Below are positions 8,524 through 16,529 of a stretch of 46,381 nucleotides of DNA, one piece after another. How positions within the stretch are numbered: the first letter of the stretch is position 1; the number at the start of each line of letters is the position of its first letter. The translations under genes were made by a program, and so were the position numbers. The DNA is from Acidimicrobiaceae bacterium (lineage in GTDB: Bacteria; Actinomycetota; Acidimicrobiia; Acidimicrobiales; RAAP-2), in NCBI GenBank assembly GCA_003133125.1, contig PKZO01000024.1:49116-95496 (forward strand), read 5' to 3'. The notes under the pieces are model-generated. The model saw only the letters and a list, made by a program, of their open reading frames with translations, made no database searches and was not told where the DNA came from.

Positions 8524-10191
8524 TCAGCCGTTCTTCCCAGCGATCAGCAAGCCAAAACTGACGGCTTCCAGTCCGCTGCCAACCATTTGTGCCGAAAAGG
8601 ACGTGGGAGTGGTGGCAGCCAGCATGGCCGTACCGTTCTTCGTGCTGCTCGTCGTGGTGTACGCGACACCCGTCCCCGTCGTGCCTGTCCCGTAGCACGC
8701 GATTTGATACGTATTGATTCCAGCGCTCACGAGGCTCGAAGGAGTCACTGGATTCAAGGATGAGTTCTCCAGCCCGTAGTTGTACGCAGTGCTGGGATCG
8801 CCGGTCGTTGTTAATTCGTTACCACAGGCGTTACCCAACGGATCTGAGCTCGTATCCCAGGGCAGATTGTTGGCGAGAATGGAGAGGGGCTGGTCGGACG
8901 TCCACTTAATTGACTCATTGACGTCGGTGCTTTCCGCGTCGATGCTTACGAGTTCCCAACCGGTCGCTGCGACCTCTTGGCTGTTTACCACTTCGATGTT
9001 GCTCAGAATGACCGAACTCGCCCCGCTGTCGAGCTGGTACAGCGAAGGATCGCCCGGCACGCCTATATAAAAGGGCACTGGGTCGCTAGCGTAATTAACG
9101 CCACCGGCGGTGAGGTTAAAGCTGTTCCCCAAAAACGCTTCGCCGTACGTAGGTAAAGCAAAAGGCGAGACGGGCTCTCCAGTAAGGCCGAGGCAAAAGT
9201 ACATTGTGAAACCGCCTGGCACAGTGACCGAGGTCTCGAGGCCACAAACTCCTGGGTTGTAACTCGAGCCCGACCCGGACGGGGCGACGTACGAATCCGC
9301 GACCCCAATTTGTGTAGCCGTGAGCGTAGAGAAATCTATGAAGCAGAGGTTGTTGGCGTAATTACCAGTGCCTGGTTGAGCAAATCCGCACGTCGTGTTG
9401 TTGTTCGCTGACGAGGGAGTGGGATTTGAACCCCCTGTGGAAGTCGAAGCTGGAACTCCCACCAGGTTGTACGAATACCCAGTGAGCGGCTCAGTGACGG
9501 CGAGGCTCACTTGAGTGATGTCTACGGAAGACACCCAAGCCTCTGCGGCTGACGATGGAGTAATACCCGCCAAGGCGCCGGCCGTTGAAATGGAAAAGAT
9601 CGGCGAAGGTTGCGAATTTGGAAGATCCACGGAGAGCACGACTGAACTAGCAAGTACGGGACCGCCGGGGTTTGGGACCGACGTCGTCGAACTCGTGATT
9701 GGCGAGCTGCTGGTAGATGGATCCGTACAGTACTGTCGGACCATTTCGTACGTGCCAGTGGTGCCAACCTCTTGGCTCATGTACGAAATGATGTTCTCGT
9801 AGATTTTATTGGAATTTTCACCCCACTTCAGACCAAGTATTTGGTAACCCGAGCCGCATTGATCGGTGTACCCGGGAGTCACGGTCGAATTATTGGTGGT
9901 GAGGTCAGCCGCCGACTGAACGTCTCCACCGAAGGTCGAAGACACGACCTGGGCGTCTTCGGTGTCCGTGAGACGGTTCGACACCCCCGATTGAAGTTGA
10001 ATCACCGCAACGAGTCCGTAGGCGAGAGCACCGACGATCACCGGCACGATCGCGATCACGATGACTAATTCGACGAGCGTGAAACCTTTTTCACGGGCAG
10101 CACCATCCGGGTTGGTGCGACCTCGGTCGTACCAACGAACCCGGCGATTGCACGCCTTTGGGTTACACGCCCGTGAACAAGTGTTCTTCAT
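8524..10191 (-). CDS. PilW/PulJ-like prepilin with large ectodomain
   Basis: This 555-aa protein has a 36-residue basic leader ending in REKG, then the canonical prepilin sequence FTLVELVIVIAI. Gly36 and Glu at +5 fit prepilin-peptidase cleavage and N-methylation. The helix continues to about residue 65 and is followed by ~490 residues of Ser/Thr/Gly-rich extracellular sequence. It resembles PilW/PulJ-type minor pseudopilins at the N-terminus but is about twice their usual size. Its ATG overlaps the pilC stop by 4 bp (ATGA). A 112-bp gap separates it from the giant adhesin downstream. The leader holds three Cys in its first 14 residues, which is unusual but would be removed on processing. Confidence 0.75.
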   Translation of the reverse strand: MKNTCSRACNPKACNRRVRWYDRGRTNPDGAAREKGFTLVELVIVIAIVPVIVGALAYGLVAVIQLQSGVSNRLTDTEDAQVVSSTFGGDVQSAADLTTNNSTVTPGYTDQCGSGYQILGLKWGENSNKIYENIISYMSQEVGTTGTYEMVRQYCTDPSTSSSPITSSTTSVPNPGGPVLASSVVLSVDLPNSQPSPIFSISTAGALAGITPSSAAEAWVSSVDITQVSLAVTEPLTGYSYNLVGVPASTSTGGSNPTPSSANNNTTCGFAQPGTGNYANNLCFIDFSTLTATQIGVADSYVAPSGSGSSYNPGVCGLETSVTVPGGFTMYFCLGLTGEPVSPFALPTYGEAFLGNSFNLTAGGVNYASDPVPFYIGVPGDPSLYQLDSGASSVILSNIEVVNSQEVAATGWELVSIDAESTDVNESIKWTSDQPLSILANNLPWDTSSDPLGNACGNELTTTGDPSTAYNYGLENSSLNPVTPSSLVSAGINTYQIACYGTGTTGTGVAYTTTSSTKNGTAMLAATTPTSFSAQMVGSGLEAVSFGLLIAGKNG

Positions 10192-11438
10192 CCAACCTTG
10201 ACCTGATTGTAAATTCCGTACATCGCCGATATGAGAGCAACGGCGACGAAACCAACGACCACGCCCATGAATACGATAATCGCCGGCTCGAACAGCGCAG
10301 TCGCGCGTTCCAATTTCGTCTCCAACTCACGGTTATAGTAGTCCGCCGCCACCGAAAGCTGCTGGTCGAGCGTGCCCGTCTCCTCGCCCACTCGGAACAT
10401 TTGACGAGCTGCACCAGGGAAAAGGCCGGTACGGGCAATGGGGCCCGCCAGACCCTGTCCCTGCATCATCGCGTCGCGAACCTCGTCAAGAGCCCTATGA
10501 AACACCGCGTTATTAGCAGAATCTGCGGTCACGGCCATTGAGCGAGGAAGGTCAACGCCGGCGCGAAGCATGGAGGAGAGAATCCGACAGATCCGCTCGA
10601 GCACGGCCGTTTGGGTGATGTCGCCAATTACGGGCAATTTTAGAATTATGGCGTCAAGTTGGGCGCGTCCCTTATCTGATCGACGCATCGCGGAGTAGCC
10701 GCCGACGATGATGATCACCAAAGCGACTTCGGCGTACCACCAGTGACCGATGAATCCAGCCATCGACATCAACATCCGCGTCACGAGCGGCAGTTTCGCG
10801 TTCAGCGAAGCAAAAAAGACCCTGAACCTCGGCAGCACGAACACCGTCAAGACCAAGACAGTGACCACCGACATGCAGGCCACCACGGCGGGATAGATCA
10901 ACGCCGAGGTCACCTTCGTGCGAGCGACCTGGTCACGATCGATGTATTCGGCCAGTTGGTTCAGCACCTGGTCCAGGTTCCCCGTAAGTTCAGCGGACTC
11001 GAGAATCCCCACGTAGAAATTCGGGAAGGCCTCGGGATGGGCGGCGCACGCGGTGGCGTAGGTGTCGCCGGCGCGCAAACTGTCGATCAGATCGAAAATG
11101 ATTTTACGCAACATCTTGCCTTGCGTCTCTTCAACAATGACTTCAAGTGCCTCCATGATCGAGACGCCCGCCTTCATGAACACGGCGAGTTGGCGCGTGA
11201 AGTTCATGATCTCGTTACGAGGCACTTTCTTCTTCGTAATCTCGAAGTTGAGAACGCTGGTCCTCACTTTGATATCGAGAGGCTGCAGGCCGCGCTGTAT
11301 CAGTGCAAGGTGCGCCGCTCCGAGCGAGGCCGCCATCTCGACGCCAGAGAACTTCTTACCGGCTTCGTCGAGCGCGTTGTACTTAAACGGCGTCAACGCA
11401 CGGTCATTCTTCTCTTTGTTGAGAAAGGGAATGTTCAT
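10188..11438 (-). CDS. pilC: Type IV pilus inner-membrane platform protein PilC
   Basis: This 416-aa protein of the GspF/PilC family anchors the assembly ATPase and pilin subunits at the cytoplasmic membrane. It shows the expected two repeated GspF domains: one with EIMNFTRQLAVFMKAGVSIMEALEVI and YPAVVACMSVVTVLVL, the second with LERICRILSSMLRAGVDL and a C-terminal membrane helix (PAIIVFMGVVVGFVAVALI). The ORF track begins 75 codons earlier, but that part overlaps pilB in another frame. The ATG of MNIPFLNKEKN at 11438 overlaps the pilB stop by 4 bp (ATGA) and gives the normal family length. It lies second in the pilus operon. Confidence 0.93.
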   Translation of the reverse strand: MNIPFLNKEKNDRALTPFKYNALDEAGKKFSGVEMAASLGAAHLALIQRGLQPLDIKVRTSVLNFEITKKKVPRNEIMNFTRQLAVFMKAGVSIMEALEVIVEETQGKMLRKIIFDLIDSLRAGDTYATACAAHPEAFPNFYVGILESAELTGNLDQVLNQLAEYIDRDQVARTKVTSALIYPAVVACMSVVTVLVLTVFVLPRFRVFFASLNAKLPLVTRMLMSMAGFIGHWWYAEVALVIIIVGGYSAMRRSDKGRAQLDAIILKLPVIGDITQTAVLERICRILSSMLRAGVDLPRSMAVTADSANNAVFHRALDEVRDAMMQGQGLAGPIARTGLFPGAARQMFRVGEETGTLDQQLSVAADYYNRELETKLERATALFEPAIIVFMGVVVGFVAVALISAMYGIYNQVKVG

Positions 11439-13324
11439 AGGGTATACACGCTCCGAATCACTTCTGCCACGGTGGTAACGCCCTGTGCCACGAGGCTCAC
11501 GGCTTCTTGTCGTAAAGTTCTCATGCCTTGCTTCATTGCCAAATTGTGCAACTCCTCTTGTGTAGCCCAGCCAACGATGAGACGCTTGATCTCGGGAGTC
11601 ATGACGAGTAGCTCGTAGACGCCGATGCGTTCCTTGTAACCGGTGTCGTTGCAAAAATTGCAACCCGTGCCGTGATAGAAGATCTCCTGGGGCGTTCCAC
11701 CACTCTCGTCGTAGAACTCGCGCTCCTCGTCACTCATGATGTAGGGCGCTTTACAAGAAGGACAGATCCGTCGAAGCAGACGCTGGGCAACGATGGCGAG
11801 CACCGAAGACGCCACAAGGAATGATTCAATGCCCATGTCAAGGAATCGGTGCAACGCCGAGACCGAGTCGGTCGCGTGCATCGAGGAAATAACGAAGTGA
11901 CCCGTCAACGCGGATTGCACGGCGACCCTCGTCGTCTCGACGTCTCGTATCTCACCAACGAGAATAACGTCGGGGTCTTGGCGAAGGATGGCTTTCAATC
12001 CAGTCGCGAAACTGAGGCCCGCTTGATCGTTCGTCTGAATCTGATTGATCGTCGGGAAGATGTACTCAACCGGGTCTTCGATGGTCATGATGTTGAGCGT
12101 GGGATTGTTCACTTCGGACAACGTCGCGTAGAGCGTCGTCGTCTTTCCACTTCCAGTCGGTCCCGCGCACAACACCATGCCAAATGGAGAGCGCGCGAGT
12201 TTCGAATATTGTGCGTGGGTGTCCTCGGGCATGCCGAGGTCGCCCAGACGAAAGACCGAGCGCGTCTTGTCCAAAATTCGCATGACGCAGTTCTCACCCA
12301 TGATGGTTGAGACCGTGGCGACACGAACGTCGACTTCCTTTCCGTCGACCGTGATCGTCAACTGACCGTCCTGTGGACGACGACGCTCGACGATATTCAT
12401 GTTGGCCATGATCTTCACGCGACTCACGAGCCCCGGACCCATCGACGTCGGCAACTGCAGCACTTCCTTCAGCGCGCCGTCAATACGAAATCGAATGCGC
12501 ACCGACTCCTCGGTCGGTTCGATGTGCACGTCAGAGGCACGGTCACGCATGGCTTGAGTGAGGATACGATCGACGACCTGCACCACGGGAGCGTCGTCGA
12601 TCGGAATTTCACTTTCGGCTTCATTGCTCGAACGTCGTCGCGACTCCTCTACTGCTTCGAAGGCTTGGACCAACGTGCCGACGTTGCTGATGGCTCGGTA
12701 GTTGCTGTCGATCGCCCAAGTGATGTCGCTCGCGGGCGCGATCATCAAGAAGACCTTGTGTCCCGTCATTGTCTGAAGATGGTCGCGCATCTGATCAGTG
12801 GGCATCGCGACCGCGACGTACAACGAATTGTCTTCGAGGCGAACTGGTATCAGCTGATGCTCACGCGCAAACGCCTCAGGCACGAGAGTGATGACTGCGG
12901 GGTCGACATTGTCACGGCGAAGATTCACCACGGTCAGTCCGAAGAAGCTGGCGAGTTCGCTTGCCAGGACTTGGTTATCAAGTACGCCCATCGCAACGAG
13001 CACCTCGCCCAACTTGCCACCCGACTGGGACTGTTCGAGCAACGCTCGGTCGAGTTGATCCTGGGTTACGAGTTTCTTCTCGAGCAGTAGTTGACCCAGT
13101 CGACCTTTGTAAGGAGGTGAAGTGGCGATTGAATCGGTAACGGTGGTGTCAGTGAACTCGTTCGATGCGTGCTTAGATGAACCCTTGCCCAGGCGCAACT
13201 TCGAAGCGCCCTTACTCTCGTCCACCGACGACCTCTCTTTTACGTCGGTCCGGACCGACGAGTCGGCGTTGTCGGACCCGGGCTCTGGTCGAAGACCTTT
13301 ATCGGACCTCTTTTTTAACGCCAC
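11435..13324 (-). CDS. pilB: Type IV pilus assembly ATPase PilB with MshEN-like N-domain
   Basis: This 629-aa GspE/PilB ATPase powers pilus extension. Residues 1-72 are charged and probably disordered. Residues 75-210 form a GspE/MshEN N-domain with two related motifs, RLGQLLL...ALLEQ (75-98) and KLGEVLVAMGVL (104-115). These resemble the 24-residue c-di-GMP-binding repeats of MshE. The motor domain has Walker A GPTGSGKT (388-395), Asp-box residues, Walker B ILVGEIRD (454-461), a His box (SMHATD) and the zinc tetracysteine CPSC (521)/CNFC (555). That set is characteristic of extension ATPases rather than PilT. The GTG start has GAGG 5 nt upstream. First gene of the operon; the stop overlaps pilC. 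Confidence 0.95.
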   Translation of the reverse strand: MALKKRSDKGLRPEPGSDNADSSVRTDVKERSSVDESKGASKLRLGKGSSKHASNEFTDTTVTDSIATSPPYKGRLGQLLLEKKLVTQDQLDRALLEQSQSGGKLGEVLVAMGVLDNQVLASELASFFGLTVVNLRRDNVDPAVITLVPEAFAREHQLIPVRLEDNSLYVAVAMPTDQMRDHLQTMTGHKVFLMIAPASDITWAIDSNYRAISNVGTLVQAFEAVEESRRRSSNEAESEIPIDDAPVVQVVDRILTQAMRDRASDVHIEPTEESVRIRFRIDGALKEVLQLPTSMGPGLVSRVKIMANMNIVERRRPQDGQLTITVDGKEVDVRVATVSTIMGENCVMRILDKTRSVFRLGDLGMPEDTHAQYSKLARSPFGMVLCAGPTGSGKTTTLYATLSEVNNPTLNIMTIEDPVEYIFPTINQIQTNDQAGLSFATGLKAILRQDPDVILVGEIRDVETTRVAVQSALTGHFVISSMHATDSVSALHRFLDMGIESFLVASSVLAIVAQRLLRRICPSCKAPYIMSDEEREFYDESGGTPQEIFYHGTGCNFCNDTGYKERIGVYELLVMTPEIKRLIVGWATQEELHNLAMKQGMRTLRQEAVSLVAQGVTTVAEVIRSVYTL

Positions 13325-13658
13325 TCAAACCTCACAGACTTACGAACTACCAATTTTCGTTGAAAAGATTAAAGAGAATAGTGCGGTGCACACTTTTACC
13401 TGGTCTCGAACCCGCGAACTCATTTCACTCCGCAACCATTCTAATTTGGGCAAAACAGCGAACCAATACTTATGGAACCACAACTCCCCAAAAAAACGCC
13501 AACTTTCAAGCCTTGACTGCGGTGAACCCCGACAAATACGTTCTAGTGGTCAAAAGCCTAATCTTTGTTATGCGCGCAACCCGTGCCATTCGAGTCCTTG
13601 GCCATCGGATGAAAAACTGCGAAATCTGCAAGGTCTGGGCCGGCGCCAAGAAGTTCCC
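13325..13658. promoter_or_regulatory. Divergent intergenic region upstream of pilB
   Basis: About 335 bp separate the pilB GTG from the hexamer before the oxidoreductase gene. The stretch is clearly more AT-rich than its surroundings, as expected for a promoter region. On the minus strand TATTCT at 13375-13380 could be a -10 for pilB, but no good -35 accompanies it. On the plus strand TTGACT (13513-13518) and TACGTT (13537-13542), 18 bp apart, are a weak sigma70-like pair. I looked for a GEMM c-di-GMP riboswitch and did not find its conserved core. No gene is supported here. Confidence 0.4.
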
Positions 13659-13664
13659 TAGAGT
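13659..13664 (+). promoter_or_regulatory. Putative leaderless -10 hexamer TAGAGT
   Basis: TAGAGT is followed by exactly 6 nt and then the ATG of the LLM oxidoreductase. No ribosome binding site precedes that ATG. The spacing would place the transcript 5' end at the start codon. Confidence 0.55.
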
Positions 13665-13670
13665 CGTTGC

Positions 13671-14555
13671 ATGAAGCTGAGCACGGTGATTCTGCCACTT
13701 GAAGGTTGGGCGACTTCGAGCGAAAAGTGGAACCGCGCCGAAGAACTTGGCTTTCACGCCGCGTATACCTACGACCATCTTTCGTGGCAACGACTGGAAA
13801 ATCGCCCTTGGTTCGGTGCGGTGCCCACCCTCGTCGCAGCTTCACTTGAAACTTTAAGGTTGAAGGTTGGAACCCTAGTCACGTCGCCGAACTTCCGCCA
13901 CCCCGTTCCTCTAGCGAAGGATCTGCTCTCACTCGACGACGTGTCCAACGGACGACTCATCATCGGTATCGGCGCGGGCGGCGTCGGCAACGACGCCTCG
14001 GTGCTCGGTGCCGAGGCGTGGACGACACGCGAGCGGGCCGATCGATTCGAAGAATTCGTCAGTCTCCTGGATGAACTTCTGCGCGAGCCAGTCACGTCAC
14101 GAAGCGCGAAGTACTACTCGGCGACTGACGCGAGAATGCTGCCCGGCCCCGTTCAACGGCCCCGTCCGCCCTTCTACATCGCCGCGACTGGCACGCGCGG
14201 CCTGGACTTGGCTGCACGCTTCGCTCAGGGTTGGGTCACCACGGGTCACGATGCCAGCAGTGTCGCCACCTGTGAGCAGAACGTCACGCGTCAACTCGAA
14301 AGACTCGGCGACGCGTTGCGACGACACAGTCGGCACGTCAATGACGTCGCAACGTTGTTGCTTGACGGACTCAACAATGAGAGACCCCTCGTCTCACTCG
14401 ACGCCTTCGTCGATTGGGCCGGTCGATATCGCACACTTGGTATCACCGAGTTGGTCATCCACTGGCCCGAGCCCGATTCTCTCTTTGATTCTTCAATTGC
14501 GACGTTTGAGAAAATTGCTCTCGAGGGACTGCGTCAATTAGGTGAGCAGCCATGA
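13671..14555 (+). CDS. LLM-class flavin-dependent oxidoreductase
   Basis: This 294-aa protein is a TIM-barrel enzyme of the luciferase-like monooxygenase superfamily, which uses FMN or F420. Family features are the N-terminal KLSTVILP strand, the GTLVTSP...HPVPLAKDL segment, DDVSNGRLIIGIGAGG near residues 85-100, and RPPFYIAATG...ARFAQGWVTTG in the second half. In actinobacteria such proteins are often F420-dependent, but the sequence alone does not decide the cofactor or substrate. Its stop overlaps the ATG of the next gene (ATGA), so the two are probably co-translated. The ATG is preceded by a -10-like hexamer and no Shine-Dalgarno, suggesting leaderless expression. Confidence 0.85.
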   Translation: MKLSTVILPLEGWATSSEKWNRAEELGFHAAYTYDHLSWQRLENRPWFGAVPTLVAASLETLRLKVGTLVTSPNFRHPVPLAKDLLSLDDVSNGRLIIGIGAGGVGNDASVLGAEAWTTRERADRFEEFVSLLDELLREPVTSRSAKYYSATDARMLPGPVQRPRPPFYIAATGTRGLDLAARFAQGWVTTGHDASSVATCEQNVTRQLERLGDALRRHSRHVNDVATLLLDGLNNERPLVSLDAFVDWAGRYRTLGITELVIHWPEPDSLFDSSIATFEKIALEGLRQLGEQP

Positions 14556-15340
14556 CGTCTCTGGGTAATGACACGATGATCACCGCGGGCGTGGACTTCG
14601 CGTCGCAGGCTTCAAATACCGCGGCGTGTTCAATAACGTGGCACAGCACGCAGGCTGTCATTACCGAGTTCGCACCGTCGTGCGATGACGACTACCTCAT
14701 GGAACTTTCATCGCGGGTGGCGAAACTCGGCATTGACGTCCCACTCGGTTGGCCCTCACCGTTCGTTGAAGCTCTACGCATGCACGCAGAGGACGGTTCG
14801 TGGCCCAGAGAGTACGAGCACACGGTGAATTTGAGTCAATATCGACTTCGCGCGACCGACAACTGGGTGCACGATGCGTTAGACCTTCCTCTCCCACTTT
14901 CGGTCGCGACTGACCGCATTGCCATTCCCACGATGAGAGCAGCGGCGCTATTCGCGAGGATCACCCCACGCTTACCTTTGGACGGGTCGGGACTCGTGAC
15001 TGAGGTCTACCCCGCTGCGGCTCTCGCACGATGGGGATTCCGGTCCAAGGGCTACAAGGGCAAAGCGAACGAGGAAATACGAACTGTTCTCATTGGCGAC
15101 ATAGCACGAGCCACTTCACAGTGGCTTTCGTTCACTTCCCAACAGCAAGCACTGTGCGTTGCGAACGATAACGCCCTCGATTCCTTGGTCGCTGCACTCG
15201 TGGCACGCGCGGCGATGAGAGGGCTCACCGAACCAATTCCACTCGGCTTGCGGGCCGCGGCACTTCGAGAGGGTTGGATTGCGATTCCTCGAGAAGGCTC
15301 ACTTGGCGAGTTGGTCGACGATTCTTTCGTTGGCGCATGA
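14552..15340 (+). CDS. DUF429 domain protein (RNase H-like fold)
   Basis: This 262-aa protein matches the DUF429 pattern. It has an early acidic strand ITAGVDFASQ (residues 9-18), then GIDVPLGWP around residue 58, a YRLRATD segment near residue 95, a long insertion with the VTEVYPAAALARWG motif, and a late LDSLVAALVARA helix near residue 215. DUF429 proteins are predicted to have an RNase H-like fold with conserved acidic residues, but their reaction is not established. It overlaps the upstream oxidoreductase by 4 bp (ATGA), so the two form a small operon. Confidence 0.75.
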   Translation: MTSLGNDTMITAGVDFASQASNTAACSITWHSTQAVITEFAPSCDDDYLMELSSRVAKLGIDVPLGWPSPFVEALRMHAEDGSWPREYEHTVNLSQYRLRATDNWVHDALDLPLPLSVATDRIAIPTMRAAALFARITPRLPLDGSGLVTEVYPAAALARWGFRSKGYKGKANEEIRTVLIGDIARATSQWLSFTSQQQALCVANDNALDSLVAALVARAAMRGLTEPIPLGLRAAALREGWIAIPREGSLGELVDDSFVGA

Positions 15341-15415
15341 GCGAGCGCCCTACGTATTCGGCAACTCAAGACTTTTTGTGCTTGGCAACCCTTCGCGTGT
15401 ATTAAACCGTTAGAC

Positions 15416-16438
15416 ATGGATTCGCCACCACGCCGATCAAAATCATCGGTGGGCCGCATTGTCGCGGTGATCATCGCGGGACTCAGCCTCTACGTTGTAC
15501 TTCCCGCTCTCGTGCGCGTTATCTCGTCCTGGCCCCGGCTGTCATCTCTCTCACTCTGGTGGTTCGCTCTGGCGGTGCTGGCTGAGGTACTTAGCTTCGT
15601 GTGCGCAATGGCTCTTCTGCGTCTCGTGCTGCGTACTGGTGGTTGGTTCGCCGTCGTGACCGCCGGTCTCGCCGGCAATGCGGTGACCAACACCTTGCCC
15701 GGTGGTGACGCGGTCGGCGCGAGTGTGCAATTTCGAATGTTGGAAGCATCGGGCATAGATTCCGTGCAAGCGGGCGGGGGTCTCGCCGTGTCATCCATCA
15801 TTGGTATCGCGGGCTTATTCTCGCTGCCCATTTTTGCGCTGCCCGTGCTCGTCGGCGGCTCAGTGAGTTCGGGCCTCGTGCACGCAGCCGAACTCGGCGT
15901 CGTCGGCTTCGTATTGATCGCTGCTCTTGGTGCGGTGTTGCTCTCGACTGACAAGCCGCTACTTCTTCTGGGGCGAGGGTTGCAGTGGGTCATAAAGAAA
16001 TTGCCTCGCCTCAAGCGCACGAGCGACGACCTACCCACTCGACTCGTAAAAGAACGCGACCTCGTGCGCACAGACCTCGGCAAGAACTGGTGGAAGGCTG
16101 TGCTGCTTGTCGCGGGACGCATCGGGCTCGATTACATGAGCCTGCTCGCCGCGCTTCGCGCCACCGGTGCGCGGCCAAACCCTTCGTTAGTGCTTCTCGC
16201 CTACGCGGCGACTGCGGTCATCGCACTGGTGCCCATCACGCCCGGCGGAATCGGCATCGTTGAAGCGAGCCTCAGTGGGCTACTGGTTCTCGCTAACGTT
16301 CCCAGCTCGAGTGCGGTTCTTGCGACTTTGGTCTTTCGTCTTGGCTCATACTGGTTGCCGACAATCGCGGGCGGTGTCTGTTACGTGCTCTTTCGCCGCC
16401 GCTACGGTTCGATGAGGCACGCCAACACAAACTCCTGA
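15416..16438 (+). CDS. LPG-synthase TM / flippase-like membrane protein
   Basis: This 340-aa integral membrane protein has about eight transmembrane segments. It resembles the UPF0104/AglD family, related to the flippase half of lysylphosphatidylglycerol synthase. Diagnostic stretches are NAVTNTLPGGDAVGASVQFRML (residues ~83-104) and VPITPGGIGIVEASLSGLL (~270-288), where the PGGxGxxE motif is typical. The soluble aminoacyltransferase domain of MprF is absent, so lipid or polyprenyl-linked substrate flipping is a more likely role than lysinylation. Transport substrate is unknown. It stands alone, 75 bp after the DUF429 gene and 91 bp before the next gene. Confidence 0.75.
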   Translation: MDSPPRRSKSSVGRIVAVIIAGLSLYVVLPALVRVISSWPRLSSLSLWWFALAVLAEVLSFVCAMALLRLVLRTGGWFAVVTAGLAGNAVTNTLPGGDAVGASVQFRMLEASGIDSVQAGGGLAVSSIIGIAGLFSLPIFALPVLVGGSVSSGLVHAAELGVVGFVLIAALGAVLLSTDKPLLLLGRGLQWVIKKLPRLKRTSDDLPTRLVKERDLVRTDLGKNWWKAVLLVAGRIGLDYMSLLAALRATGARPNPSLVLLAYAATAVIALVPITPGGIGIVEASLSGLLVLANVPSSSAVLATLVFRLGSYWLPTIAGGVCYVLFRRRYGSMRHANTNS

Positions 16439-16529
16439 ACTTACCCGAGGCTCGTAGCCAACCCTGGCGCTTACCAATACGCGAGAATCATGGGAGTAAC
16501 GTAAGGCGAGAGCGGGCGAGGAGAACAGC

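Noticed and set aside
11438-11663. 75-codon N-terminal extension of PilC in the ORF track
   Set aside because: It runs inside pilB in another frame. The ATG overlapping the pilB stop gives the normal PilC N-terminus.
13325-13670. Possible c-di-GMP (GEMM) riboswitch upstream of pilB
   Set aside because: I read the minus strand for the conserved GEMM core elements and found none; only an AT-rich promoter-like stretch is visible.
13570-13674. Small upstream ORF ending in ATGA overlap with the LLM oxidoreductase start
   Set aside because: It has no ribosome binding site, and TAGAGT placed 6 nt before the oxidoreductase ATG would start transcription after this ORF.
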